From: SHZI01 sp963802215
GTDB lineage: Bacteria; Pseudomonadota; Gammaproteobacteria; Steroidobacterales; GCA-2729495
Assembly (NCBI GenBank): GCA_963802215.1
Contig: CAWDHQ010000001.1
Location: 2,170,001 to 2,234,000 of the forward strand
Direction of reading: 5' to 3'
Length of the DNA: 64,000 bases
Shown here: positions 27,473-35,262 of the stretch, in pieces
Layout: each line of letters begins with the position of its first letter
How positions within the stretch are numbered: position 1 is the stretch's first letter
The notes under the pieces: generated by a model
Told to the model about the DNA's origin: nothing
The model's database searches: none
What the model saw: only the letters and a program-made list of their open reading frames with translations
Translations under genes and position numbers: made by a program

Positions 27473-27892
27473 TCACTTCCCGCGCAATTCCGCCAAGTAG
27501 AACGACGCCGGCGAGTGAACCGCCACTCCCCGTACCCCCCTGCCAAGCAGCGGCGCAAAGTCTCGCTTGTCCCCGGTGACGAGCGCCCCGCACCGCAGGC
27601 GTATCGCCGCCGCGAGCACGAGCCGGTCGTCCGGCGGCAGCACGCTTAGCGCATCGTCCAACCCCGCGCTGAGTACCACGACGGGAGCCCGCTGGCAGTC
27701 ACCGACCAACGCCTCAAACACCGCGATGGATCCCGGTGACTTGGCCTGCAGGTTCCTGCGGGCCTCGGTCTCGACGTACGTGTCGATCCAGCACTCGTGG
27801 CCGGCCGCCCGTGCCAGCTGCAGCAACCGGCGAGCGGGCCCGTCAGACCAGGCCGCCGAGAACAGGATATTGGCGTCGAGGAAGATGCGCAC
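27473..27892 (-). CDS. PIN-domain protein (VapC-like toxin)
   Basis: A 139-residue PIN-fold ribonuclease candidate. It begins MRIFLDANILFSAAW with the first acidic residue at Asp6; further acidic candidates are in ETEARRNL (near 41), DDRLVLAAA (near 90) and TGDKRDF (near 108), the usual four-acid metal site. It lies 11 bp after an AbrB-type gene on the same strand, the arrangement of a toxin-antitoxin pair. Confidence 0.82.
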   Translation of the reverse strand: MRIFLDANILFSAAWSDGPARRLLQLARAAGHECWIDTYVETEARRNLQAKSPGSIAVFEALVGDCQRAPVVVLSAGLDDALSVLPPDDRLVLAAAIRLRCGALVTGDKRDFAPLLGRGVRGVAVHSPASFYLAELRGK

Positions 27893-27903
27893 GGGCAGCG
27901 GCC

Positions 27904-28191
27904 CTAGCGGGCGCGCCGCTTCTTCCGGGCCATGGCTGCGGCCAGTTCGGCCTCGGCAGCGTCGAACTGCGCGACGCGCTCGTCCGTGTACATCTCGACC
28001 GGCAGCGTGACTGCCGGCCGCAGCAGCAGCCCGCCCGGAACCGTCTCGGCGATGAGCTGGTCATCGGCCTTAAGGCCCAGGCTCTGCCGCAGCTTGGCCG
28101 GCAACGTGAGGGTGCCGCGGCTGCTCAATGTGAGTGCCGCCTTCATGGCGGCGATTATTGCGGCCTTGCTGCTTTTCTGCAATTCCGTCAT
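27904..28191 (-). CDS. AbrB/SpoVT-type antitoxin-like regulator
   Basis: About 95 residues with a swapped-hairpin AbrB domain (ALTLSSRGTLTLPAKLRQSLGLKADDQLIAE, then PGGLLLRP). The C-terminal tail (EMYTDERVAQFDAAEAELAAAMARKKRRAR) resembles toxin-binding tails of VapB-type antitoxins. ATG 28191 is used; a shorter start at ATG 28146 would leave the domain intact. Pairs with the PIN gene downstream. Confidence 0.75.
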   Translation of the reverse strand: MTELQKSSKAAIIAAMKAALTLSSRGTLTLPAKLRQSLGLKADDQLIAETVPGGLLLRPAVTLPVEMYTDERVAQFDAAEAELAAAMARKKRRAR

Positions 28192-28508
28192 GGCGTTGTT
28201 ATGTCCAGGGGAGGGATGGCCCGCCCGAAGACTGCCGCCTGGACCGGCACTGGACCAGCCGCGAATCTGGTGCGTTGATGGCGTTTCCTGAGCCCCGGCT
28301 GCGACCCTCGCTTGCGCCGCCTCGTCCTGCAACACAGAATCGGGGCGTACGAGATGTGCCGTATATGTAACCGCCGACGGTGCCCGGTTAATCAACTTTC
28401 GCGATGAGGTGAATCATGGAGTTGAGTCGATACGCGGCAGGTTATGCGGCACATTTGACGTGTTTCAACACGTCACTTTTGCCATCCAATTAATAGTTCG
28501 GCAACCCT
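28192..28508. other. intergenic region before the cassette array
   Basis: 317 bp without a convincing gene. It holds a hairpin with arms TGACGTGT (28456-28463) and ACACGTCA (28468-28475), and a possible degenerate R' box GTTCGGC at 28496-28502, placed 7 bp before the first cassette gene as in the other cassettes. I see no integron integrase gene or clear attI. Confidence 0.4.
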
Positions 28509-29081
28509 ATGAAGCCATCCCTGTCGTTCTTCCTCAGGGCCAAGCATTGGCACCTTTTTCTGCTGCTAATAGGCGCCGTAGTTGTAGGCCAGGGCGTCAT
28601 GGTTACGTACATGCCCACGACTGCCTCACCGGAGGCATTTCAGAAGATGCAGATATCGCTTCTGTTGATGACGCTGTTGTTCATGGTTGGATTCCAGGCT
28701 TGGCTGTGGACCTTAGGGAGGTTTCTTTCGTCTACCCTCCCACCGAAACTGCGCCTGCCTCTAGATAGATTCCAGCTTTCTCTAGCCTATCCCGTTTTAT
28801 TCTTAGCGCTTCTTACAGTAGTTGTTGCGGGAGAGCGGCTGCCTATGTGGCTCATTCCGCTGAACCTTGTGGCTATGTTCTGCACGTTCTACAACCTTTA
28901 CTTCGTAGCAAAGAGCTTAAGGCTGGCCGAATTGCAAAAGCCATCGGGGTTTTCTCAATATTGGGGGTCATTTTTTCTTATCTTGTACTTTCCTCTCGGG
29001 ATCTGGGTTTTACAGCCGAGGATTAACCACCTTTATGCTCGATATCGGGATGCCGAACCAATCGCTCCACCGGTCGCTTGA
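28509..29081 (+). CDS. cassette membrane protein, unknown
   Basis: A 190-residue protein with about four hydrophobic helices (near residues 14-35, 48-70, 90-110 and 115-135) and a fifth weaker one near 150-170. I do not recognise the family. Base composition is much less GC-rich than the housekeeping genes. Its last codons enter the first attC-like site, a frequent feature of integron cassettes. Confidence 0.7.
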   Translation: MKPSLSFFLRAKHWHLFLLLIGAVVVGQGVMVTYMPTTASPEAFQKMQISLLLMTLLFMVGFQAWLWTLGRFLSSTLPPKLRLPLDRFQLSLAYPVLFLALLTVVVAGERLPMWLIPLNLVAMFCTFYNLYFVAKSLRLAELQKPSGFSQYWGSFFLILYFPLGIWVLQPRINHLYARYRDAEPIAPPVA

Positions 29082-29153
29082 CGCGCCTGTCACGCGGCTT
29101 GCAAGCGCAACCCGCGCGCCAGCCGCTGGCGCCGGTGAGCTCAGACGTTAGAC
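29052..29153 (+). other. attC-like recombination site A
   Basis: 102 bp. R'' box GCCGAAC (29052-29058) and R' box GTTAGAC (29147-29153, exact GTTRRRY). Inner boxes GCTCCACCGG and CCGGTGAGC pair except for one unpaired C, the extrahelical base typical of folded attC bottom strands. The centre is an imperfect hairpin. Confidence 0.85.
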
Positions 29154-29169
29154 GGCAGGAGTGGAGCAA

Positions 29170-29685
29170 ATGCTCAGGATTGCTTTGGTCGCTTTGCTTG
29201 CCTGGAGCTCAGGATCGCTCGGGGCAGGCATCGACGAGCACTTCGCCGAAGGTGCTCTCGGGCTCCAGTGGGGCGCCACACTTCAACAGGTGCGGGAGGC
29301 CTATCCTGGTGGCCTGTCCTACACACTCGCTAAATCTGAAGTCGCTCCCGACACCATCCCAGTGAAGTACGCCGTTGATCCACGCGTGTCGCTCCTGGGG
29401 CTGAGCACTCCTTGTGGGGCGGTCGACTTCTTCTTTACCAAGGCGGCCCGCCTCAAATACGTTACCTGCTACTTTCAATTCTCTGAGCGCGACACGGTCT
29501 TGTATGAGATAGCCGAAGAGCTTGGCCAGGACTACGTTACTAAGGATGACATCGAGGGCCGCACGTATAGCTGGCGAGGCGGCCGATCTGCAACAGTCTC
29601 CCTGCGTATCGGTCGCATTGCGCCATTTGAGTGGGTCTATCTGTCGGTAAGGCCGATACCCGCACAACCTGGGCAAGGCAAATAG
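29170..29685 (+). CDS. cassette exported protein, unknown
   Basis: A 171-residue protein with a signal peptide (MLRIALVALLAWSSGSLGAG). The mature part starts with a LQWGATLQQVREAYPGG motif, reminiscent of small envelope proteins that use a BamE/SmpA-like opening, followed by two cysteines. No family assigned. ATG 29170 has GGAG 7 nt upstream and is preferred to GTG 29161. Starts 17 bp after attC A. Confidence 0.7.
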   Translation: MLRIALVALLAWSSGSLGAGIDEHFAEGALGLQWGATLQQVREAYPGGLSYTLAKSEVAPDTIPVKYAVDPRVSLLGLSTPCGAVDFFFTKAARLKYVTCYFQFSERDTVLYEIAEELGQDYVTKDDIEGRTYSWRGGRSATVSLRIGRIAPFEWVYLSVRPIPAQPGQGK

Positions 29686-29719
29686 CGATCAGCGTGGTTC
29701 AATGGGTTTCGACAATGAT

Positions 29720-29821
29720 GTCTAAGCAATCACTCCACCAGTCGCCTGACGCTTCTGTCACGCGGCTTGCAAGGGCAACCCGCGTGCCAGCCGCTGGCGC
29801 CGTTGAGCTCAGACGTTAGGA
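29720..29821 (+). other. attC-like recombination site B
   Basis: 102 bp, closely similar to site A along its length. R'' GTCTAAG (29720-29726) and R' GTTAGGA (29815-29821). The inner boxes CACTCCACCA and CGTTGAGCTC keep the same layout. Confidence 0.82.
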
Positions 29822-29827
29822 CTTTTT

Positions 29828-30181
29828 GTGGTTGAGTATCTTCGTCAATGCGAGCCACTTTCCGAGATTCGTTTTCTCCATGACTACCTGCAATTGATCT
29901 TTCAGGAATGCTTGTTGACCATCAACAATGATCCGGAGATTCGCCTCGCCAACGGTCAGGTGATTCGGCGTTATAGCGCCGGCTTTTGCGATGTCTTGGC
30001 GGGGCTGATTGGCGAGAATGTTAAGACTGCGCTGCTCGTCGAGAACGAGCGCTGCAGCATTGAATTTACCGGTGGCGTTGAGCTAGTCATCCCACTAACC
30101 AAAGGCTCAGCAAAGGCGGCCGAAGCCTTCGAATTGTCGGGACGACCGGTTCCGGCACCATACATCGTATTCAATGCCTAA
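29828..30181 (+). CDS. cassette protein, unknown
   Basis: A 117-residue cytosolic-looking protein with a mixed alpha/beta pattern: RFLHDYLQLIFQECLLTIN, then YSAGFCDVLAGLIGENVKTALL and a strand-rich end. I cannot place it; small acidic proteins of this shape are often immunity proteins, but that is speculation. GTG start 6 bp after attC B; the stop TAA is inside the R'' box of attC C. Confidence 0.65.
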   Translation: MVEYLRQCEPLSEIRFLHDYLQLIFQECLLTINNDPEIRLANGQVIRRYSAGFCDVLAGLIGENVKTALLVENERCSIEFTGGVELVIPLTKGSAKAAEAFELSGRPVPAPYIVFNA

Positions 30182-30277
30182 CCAATCGCTCCACCGGTCG
30201 TCTGGCGCATCTGTCACGTGGCTTGCAAGTGCAGGCCGCCCGCCAGCCTCTGGTGCCGGCGAACTCAATCGTTAGCC
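30176..30277 (+). other. attC-like recombination site C
   Basis: 102 bp. R'' GCCTAAC (30176-30182, exact RYYYAAC) and R' GTTAGCC (30271-30277). Same length and layout as sites A and B. Confidence 0.82.
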
Positions 30278-30283
30278 ACCCCA

Positions 30284-30610
30284 ATGAGGGTCTTCGATGA
30301 CATGGATGATTCGGGGCGCCTTCGAGGCTTTGAGATCTCGAACATGGGGATTAGCCGGTGGGGGGTATGCCGGGTCGTACGCACCATTCCCGGTGCCACG
30401 GTGACGAGAACTCCCAACGGCGTCCTCTCATGGTTTAGAGAGGCATCGTTCTGTGACTTCACCGTTGACGGTGTGCCCTTCAGCGCAGAGGAACCATATG
30501 GCGACAATAGTAGGTACTGGATTGGCCCCGTTTCTCCAATCTCGGTTCCTGTAACCCAGGTGGTCCGCGATGCATTTGCACATTACAAAAAGCCGTTCTT
30601 CTGGATCTAG
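30284..30610 (+). CDS. cassette protein, unknown
   Basis: A 108-residue protein rich in aromatics and Gly (GISRWGVCRVVRTIPGA, SYWIG-like RYWIGPVSPISVPV). No signal peptide or membrane segment. No family recognised. ATG 30284 lies 6 bp after attC C. Confidence 0.62.
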   Translation: MRVFDDMDDSGRLRGFEISNMGISRWGVCRVVRTIPGATVTRTPNGVLSWFREASFCDFTVDGVPFSAEEPYGDNSRYWIGPVSPISVPVTQVVRDAFAHYKKPFFWI

Positions 30611-30613
30611 GGT

Positions 30614-30716
30614 GGCTGACCAGTCGCTCCACCGGTCGCTAAACGCGTCGGTCACGCGGCTTACATACGCAACCCGCCCGCCAGCCGCGATGCGCTGGTG
30701 AACTAGGTCGTTACGC
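30614..30716 (+). other. attC-like recombination site D
   Basis: 103 bp. Degenerate R'' GGCTGAC (30614-30620) and R' GTTACGC (30710-30716). The internal CAGTCGCTCCACCGGTCGC stretch is shared with sites A and C. Confidence 0.75.
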
Positions 30717-30735
30717 CACCTTCGAAGAGCATTTC

Positions 30736-31446
30736 ATGTCCGACCACCCCAAACTGCCAATAGACCTGGCAATACAGGGCCATTCGCGTTCCCCGCTTTC
30801 ACTTTCGGCTGTCTCTGATTTGTTCCTCAGGCCACGCCGGTTCTTTTCGAAAGTTACTGCTTTGCCTAAGACCCCCGAGGTTTTCTTCGTCGCCTGGGTC
30901 AGCGGAATCGCATACGTCCTGGGGCAAATCGATACCCAACTTGTCCGAACTGACCTGGGAGGCACAACAACTACCGCACGAGCTCGACTTGCCGAATGGT
31001 TGATCGGGTCCTGGCCTCAATATTGGCTCGTTTCAATTGCGGCCGGTGCATTAGCCGCCTGGTACATTTGGTTTGTGGCTGGCTGGTGGTATCGCCAGCG
31101 CCTCACATGGTCAGGGGCCAAGAGTCCAGATGCGAAGGTTGCCAGATCGATCTACCTGTATCAGGACTTGGTAATGTCCGCGCCAACCGTCCTGGTTGCC
31201 CTGGCGCAGACCGTCAAACACGGCAATTATGCTGAGGCGTGGCAGGCAAACGATTGGTGGGTCATTCTCGTAATTGTATTTACGTTTTGGTCATGTGCCA
31301 CCAGCTACGTGGCAGCGACTGCTACGCACATGCTGTCCAAATGGAAGTCTCGACTGTGGTTTCTAGCGCTGCCGATCACCGTCTACGCAATCGCATTCGG
31401 CATCGTCGGTGCGCTCTACGTGATGCTGGAAGACAATGCGGCCTAA
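30736..31446 (+). CDS. cassette Yip1-like membrane protein
   Basis: A 236-residue membrane protein with about five helices (near 50-70, 95-125, 145-160, 172-198, 207-230). The opening LFLRPRRFFSKVTALPKTPEVFFVAWVSG resembles the start of bacterial Yip1/DUF1282-type membrane proteins. Function unknown. The stop TAA lies inside the R'' box of attC E. Confidence 0.65.
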   Translation: MSDHPKLPIDLAIQGHSRSPLSLSAVSDLFLRPRRFFSKVTALPKTPEVFFVAWVSGIAYVLGQIDTQLVRTDLGGTTTTARARLAEWLIGSWPQYWLVSIAAGALAAWYIWFVAGWWYRQRLTWSGAKSPDAKVARSIYLYQDLVMSAPTVLVALAQTVKHGNYAEAWQANDWWVILVIVFTFWSCATSYVAATATHMLSKWKSRLWFLALPITVYAIAFGIVGALYVMLEDNAA

Positions 31447-31497
31447 CCTTTCAATGCATCGGCCGGCTCGCGCTGCCGCTGATCGCGGACGTTACCG
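31441..31497 (+). other. attC-like recombination site E (short type)
   Basis: 57 bp, the minimal attC size. R'' GCCTAAC (31441-31447) and R' GTTACCG (31491-31497). Inner segments CATCGGC and GCTGATC pair imperfectly. Confidence 0.68.
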
Positions 31498-31503
31498 GGC
31501 ATC

Positions 31504-31818
31504 GTGCGCAGGCTAGCCGCAATCGACCTCGCTGCGCTTGGCAGCGTGATTACCCTCCTTGTGGCCTTCGCGATCGCCGGCCAGAAGCCCGACACGATCC
31601 TGTGGACACTTCTTGGCCACACCGTTGAGGTTTTGGGTGCGGCCGCCATACTGTCCTTCGTCTTTTTTGCGCTGAGGGATCATCACAAGCGCGGCTTCTT
31701 TAGAAGCCGTCCACTTCTGACCGTATTTCATATACTGCTTCTGCCGCTCTCAACCTTCGCCTATTACTTGTTTATCTACCTACCGAACGCGGACGCTAGT
31801 GATGCGAATGCCCTGTAA
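31504..31818 (+). CDS. cassette small membrane protein, unknown
   Basis: A 104-residue protein with three hydrophobic helices (about 8-26, 40-58, 72-92) and a His/Lys-rich cytosolic loop (RDHHKRGFFRSR). GTG start 6 bp after attC E, without a strong Shine-Dalgarno. No family recognised. Confidence 0.6.
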   Translation: MRRLAAIDLAALGSVITLLVAFAIAGQKPDTILWTLLGHTVEVLGAAAILSFVFFALRDHHKRGFFRSRPLLTVFHILLLPLSTFAYYLFIYLPNADASDANAL

Positions 31819-31911
31819 CCAGTGCGAGCAACGGACGCCCTTGTCTGTCACGTTTCTTGCTTGCGCACAAACCGCGCCATCCGGGCGGCGCCGCTGTCGC
31901 AGGCGTTAGCT
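31813..31911 (+). other. attC-like recombination site F
   Basis: 99 bp. R'' CTGTAAC (31813-31819) and R' GTTAGCT (31905-31911, exact GTT followed by AGCT). The middle has the TGTCACG and GCTTGCGC features also seen in sites A-D, so it is related but more divergent. Confidence 0.72.
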
Positions 31912-31920
31912 GTCAGTACC

Positions 31921-32529
31921 ATGCCAATGCGCACAAACTACGTACTCATTGACTTCGAAAGCGTTCAGCCGCGTTCACTGGACGGGCTTGAGCAGGACCA
32001 CTTCAGAGTTCTGATCTTTGTCGGTGCTAGCCAAGCGAAGATACCCTTTGATGTGGCGAACTCGGTGCAGCGCATGGGTGTCCGCGCGGAGTACGTGAAG
32101 ATTTCTGGGAACGGCTCGAACGCTCTCGACTTCCATATCGCTTTCTACATTGGTCAGTACGCAGCTTCAGATTCCACTGCCTACTTCCACATAATCTCCA
32201 AGGACACGGGCTTCGATCCATTGGTCGCACATCTCAAGGATCGCGGAATCTACGCCGGCAGAGTCAAAACCGTCTCCGACATTCCTCTGTTGAAGGTGGT
32301 GAACTCCAGGACACCAGAAGAGCGCATTCAGGCAGTTGTGGCGAGGCTACAGCAAATGAAGGCAGCTAAGCCTCGCGCCCTGAGGACATTGCGAAGCACA
32401 ATCGCGGCACTCTTCCAAAAGCAGTTGAAGGAAGCAGAGCTGGACGCCCTAGTGGAGGCGCTCGTAGCTCGCGGCCTGATCTCGATAGCGACCACCAAGA
32501 TTGCCTACTCCCTGCCGACTGACGGCTAA
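31921..32529 (+). CDS. NYN/PIN-like nuclease-domain protein in cassette
   Basis: A 202-residue protein with an N-terminal PIN-like (NYN) fold: VLIDFESVQP near residue 8, a central GNGSNALDFHIAFYIGQYA near 61, and ISKDTGFDPLVAHLKDRGI near 90. The acidic residues in IDFE, ALDF and KDTGFD fit a metal-dependent RNase site. The C-terminal 70 residues are helical and basic, possibly RNA binding. It could be a toxin or defence nuclease; no antitoxin partner is adjacent. Last clear cassette gene; its stop overlaps GGCTAAC, a possible decayed R'' box. Confidence 0.78.
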   Translation: MPMRTNYVLIDFESVQPRSLDGLEQDHFRVLIFVGASQAKIPFDVANSVQRMGVRAEYVKISGNGSNALDFHIAFYIGQYAASDSTAYFHIISKDTGFDPLVAHLKDRGIYAGRVKTVSDIPLLKVVNSRTPEERIQAVVARLQQMKAAKPRALRTLRSTIAALFQKQLKEAELDALVEALVARGLISIATTKIAYSLPTDG

Positions 32530-32637
32530 CATGGGCCTTGAGGGCCCGAGGTCATGAATAAGGTGCCACAAGTATCTCCGTTGCGCCGCTCAGGGTAGTC
32601 GTTTGCCCTCGCGGAGAATGATGTATGGAGCCGCAAT

Positions 32638-33465
32638 ATGAGCCCCGCCCAGGTCGTACTGATCGTCATATCCACACTAACGATCTGGTCATGCCAGAAC
32701 GGAACTGCATCGGCTGGCCTGCTAATTCCGCATCCCGACGATGCAACAAGGCAGGTTGAGTACTTTGTTGAGGCGCCCCCTGGTAAAGGCCCCTGGCCGA
32801 CAGTAGTACTGCTGCATGGCCATCAGGTATGGATGCGGCCGGGAGGCAAAGACTTCCTGGACCGGGGCGTACTGAAGCAGTTGGCGGATCGAGGCTACCT
32901 CGCCGTCGCCGTTTCACAGCCCGGATATGGACACTCGGCGGGTCCGGCCGATTTCAGCGGGCCGTTTACTCAACACGCGGTGGCTGGCGTTATAGCGAGA
33001 CTTCGTGCGGACGGCCAGGCATCAGAGCAGAAGCTTCTTATTCAAGGCGCCAGTCGCGGTGCGCTGACTGCTGGCCTCGTAGCAGCGCACGACCCCTCGG
33101 TTTCAGGATTGGTCCTCATTTCAGGAGTGTACGATCTGCCGGCGTATGTGGCCGATTCCAACGCCAGTCGGGGCAAGGCAGCCGTCATAAGGTTACTTCT
33201 CAGGGAAACAGGCGGCACGACCGATGCACTAGCTGCCCGGTCCGCACTGCGTTTCGCCAGTAGCATCAAGGCGTCTTGCCTGATATTGAACGGCGCACAA
33301 GATGACCGCACCGATCCCGGCCAGGCACGCAGCCTGGCTGAGCACATTAACCGCAGTGGCGGGCATGCAAGAGTGATCATCTACCCGGATTTTGGCCACA
33401 AGATCCCGATTGAGGCTCGCAGTAAGGTTGTTGACCCTTTCATCGACAGTGTATTGGGGGGTTGA
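32638..33465 (+). CDS. exported alpha/beta hydrolase
   Basis: A 275-residue alpha/beta hydrolase with an N-terminal signal segment (about 1-26). Oxyanion region VVLLHGHQ near 60, nucleophile elbow GASRGAL near 139 (GxSxG), acid likely in NGAQDDRTD near 222 and histidine in DFGHKIP near 258. It resembles secreted prolyl-oligopeptidase-like esterases. Substrate unknown. Composition is intermediate; it may be the last cassette gene or flanking island sequence. Confidence 0.8.
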   Translation: MSPAQVVLIVISTLTIWSCQNGTASAGLLIPHPDDATRQVEYFVEAPPGKGPWPTVVLLHGHQVWMRPGGKDFLDRGVLKQLADRGYLAVAVSQPGYGHSAGPADFSGPFTQHAVAGVIARLRADGQASEQKLLIQGASRGALTAGLVAAHDPSVSGLVLISGVYDLPAYVADSNASRGKAAVIRLLLRETGGTTDALAARSALRFASSIKASCLILNGAQDDRTDPGQARSLAEHINRSGGHARVIIYPDFGHKIPIEARSKVVDPFIDSVLGG

Positions 33466-33474
33466 CGCGTCTGT

Positions 33475-34006
33475 ATGGGTCACCTGCGCGGATCGCTCAG
33501 TGCGTTCGAACTCATTGCTCCGACGCTCGACTATGAACCCAGCTACTGCAGCTACATTCATGAACTGGGGAACGAGGAGCGGTACCCGCTTCCCCTCGAC
33601 TTCGACCACGGCGACTTCCCTGCCCTGATAGCACGCCTGAACAACCTTGCCGCCGGAGTCGGTGTCCCGGACTGGTTTGTGCCAAGCTCAACCTTCTGGC
33701 TGGTCGACGGCCCGGAAATTATCGGAGTCTCCAATCTGAGGCACTATCTCAATGACCGCCTGCGGCAGCATGGTGGGCATATCGGACTGGGTATCCGGCC
33801 AGCCTGGCGCGGCCGTGGACTGGGAAGCAGACTCCTTGCATTGACCGTCCTGGAGGCGCGGAAAAGAGGGATCGTGCAGGTTCATGTGCACTGCCATACG
33901 CACAATATCCCGTCCGCGCGGATGATCGTTCGAAATGGGCGTGATCGAGTCCGAGGGGGACTATCAGGGCCAGCCCATTCAGAGGTATCGCATCGATGCT
34001 GCCTGA
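33475..34006 (+). pseudogene. GNAT acetyltransferase, frameshifted
   Basis: The first frame reads as a GNAT-fold acetyltransferase (LGNEERYPLPLDF, FVPSSTFWLVDG, then the acetyl-CoA loop RGRGLGSRLL, and NIPSARMIVRNG). At about 33940 the frame shifts: the expected C-terminus (VIESEGDYQGQPIQRYRID) continues in another frame to a TGA at 34004-34006. A missing pair of bases (or one extra) in AATGGGCGTG explains it. The gene is probably inactive unless this is a sequence error. Confidence 0.8.
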
Positions 34007-34028
34007 CTCATGGTCAGTCGATAGACCC

Positions 34029-34226
34029 ATGTCTGACGACATCACTTCAATCCACGCCTACCGCCAGGCGTCACCCGACATCTCGACGTCGGGGCAGCCT
34101 CGCGACCAGCACTTTGCGGCCATTGCCGCCGCTGGCTATACGACGGTGGTCAACCTCGGGCTGCAAGACGAAAAGCGCTATGCGCTCGAGATTGCCCGGC
34201 GCCACAGCAACCGAGGTATCAGATAG
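34029..34226 (+). pseudogene. truncated DUF442-type phosphatase-like gene
   Basis: About 65 residues matching the N-terminal part of the DUF442/beta-lactamase-hydrolase-like phosphatase family (SPDISTSGQPRDQHFAAIAAAGYTTVVNLGLQDEKRYAL). The conserved HxxxxxR(S/T) phosphatase loop expected further on is absent: the frame changes to unrelated sequence at about 34185 and stops, overlapping the next gene. A 5' remnant. Confidence 0.75.
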
Positions 34227-34624
34227 TGGTACCCATAACCGGCGGCTGCTTCTGCGGACGAGTCCGCTACCAGGTCAGCGCGCCTCTGGGCGGCGGCCGG
34301 AGCTGCCATTGCTCCCGGTGCAGGAAGGCATTCAGCGGGTCGGGTTCAGCCTATGCGGAAGTCACGCCCGGGTCGTTCTGCTGGACCGGGGGCGAGGACA
34401 ACCTGGTCCGGTATGAGTCCTCACCGGGCTGGGGGCTGTGCTTCTGCCGTACCTGCGGCACCACGCTCTGTGGAACCCAGGCCGGACAGGTGCACGGCGT
34501 GACTCTCGGCAGCGTCGACGACGACCCCGGCGTGCAGATCGACATGCACCTGTTCGTCGGATCGAAGGCCCCCTGGGACCATATCGGTGGCACCGCTCCC
34601 CAGGATCCGGAGTTTCCCCCGTGA
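34226..34624 (+). CDS. GFA/CENP-V-domain protein
   Basis: A 132-residue zinc-binding protein of the GFA (glutathione-dependent formaldehyde-activating-like) family. Zinc ligands appear in GGCFCGRVRY, CHCSRCRKAFS and CFCRTCGTTL. Members are mostly of unknown substrate. GTG start at 34226 overlaps the preceding remnant. Confidence 0.88.
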   Translation: MVPITGGCFCGRVRYQVSAPLGGGRSCHCSRCRKAFSGSGSAYAEVTPGSFCWTGGEDNLVRYESSPGWGLCFCRTCGTTLCGTQAGQVHGVTLGSVDDDPGVQIDMHLFVGSKAPWDHIGGTAPQDPEFPP

Positions 34625-34660
34625 ATGCGGGTGGCGGCCTTTGACCCGCCCGGAGGCTCA

Positions 34661-35065
34661 ATGACAGGCACCATCGAGTACCGCGACGACCAGCCGCTGG
34701 ATCCCGCCGACGTCGCGCGGGTCTTCGACTCCTCCGGCATCCGGCGGCCCACCGATGACCTGGAAAGGATCGGGCGCATGTTCTCCGCCCCGAGCCTCGT
34801 CATCTCCGCGTGGCAGGACGGGCGCCTGGTCGGTGTCTGCCGCTCGCTCACCGATTACAGCTATTGCTGCTACCTGTCCGACCTGGCCGTGGAGAAGGCG
34901 CTCCAGGGCCAGGGCATCGGCAGGGAGCTGATCCGGCGCACCCAGGCCATCGTCGGCGACCAGGTCTCGGTCATCCTCCTGTCGGCGCCGGGTGCCATGT
35001 CCTACTACCCGGCGGTCGGCTTCCAGCAGGCCGGCAACGCCTTCCTCATCAGCCGGAAGCGATGA
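34661..35065 (+). CDS. GNAT N-acetyltransferase
   Basis: A 134-residue single-domain GNAT protein. The acetyl-CoA-binding motif is LAVEKALQGQGIGRELIRRTQ (about residues 77-97), followed by ILLSAPGAMSYYPAVGFQQ. ATG 34661 has a strong GGAGG 4 nt upstream. Substrate unknown. Confidence 0.88.
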   Translation: MTGTIEYRDDQPLDPADVARVFDSSGIRRPTDDLERIGRMFSAPSLVISAWQDGRLVGVCRSLTDYSYCCYLSDLAVEKALQGQGIGRELIRRTQAIVGDQVSVILLSAPGAMSYYPAVGFQQAGNAFLISRKR

Positions 35066-35072
35066 CCCCCGC

Positions 35073-35255
35073 GTGATATCCCTCAGCCAGGCCCAGATCA
35101 ACGCCGCCCAGGCTTTTGCCAACGCCGCGATCAGCGAACTCGGGACCGAACGCGGCGTGCACGCGGAGACGGCCGTGGCCAGCGTCGCTTTCGGGGTCGC
35201 GCTGTACGGTTTCATCGAGGGGGCCAGGACGGCCCCGGCGCCGGTAGTACATTAG
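35073..35255 (+). CDS. small conserved-looking protein
   Basis: About 60 residues from a GTG at 35073: SLSQAQINAAQAFANAAISELG, then ERGVHAETAVASVAFGVALYGF. The GVHAETAVA block looks like a short conserved helical family. No signal peptide; a hydrophobic C-terminal half could be membrane associated. Packed 7 bp after the GNAT gene and 7 bp before the methyltransferase gene. Confidence 0.55.
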   Translation: MISLSQAQINAAQAFANAAISELGTERGVHAETAVASVAFGVALYGFIEGARTAPAPVVH

Positions 35256-35262
35256 GCATCCC

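Noticed and set aside
28364..28427. attC or attI site from ATGTAAC to GTTGAGT before the first cassette
   Set aside because: The right-hand box fits GTTRRRY, but the spacing to the next gene is unlike the others and no hairpin forms.
28456..28475. Intrinsic terminator at the 8-bp hairpin before the array
   Set aside because: The stem is short and AT-mixed, followed by only four T; too weak to call.
32524..32586. Seventh attC site after the NYN gene (GGCTAAC to GTTGCGC)
   Set aside because: Only the R'' box is convincing; R' is degenerate and the inner boxes do not pair well. It may be decayed.
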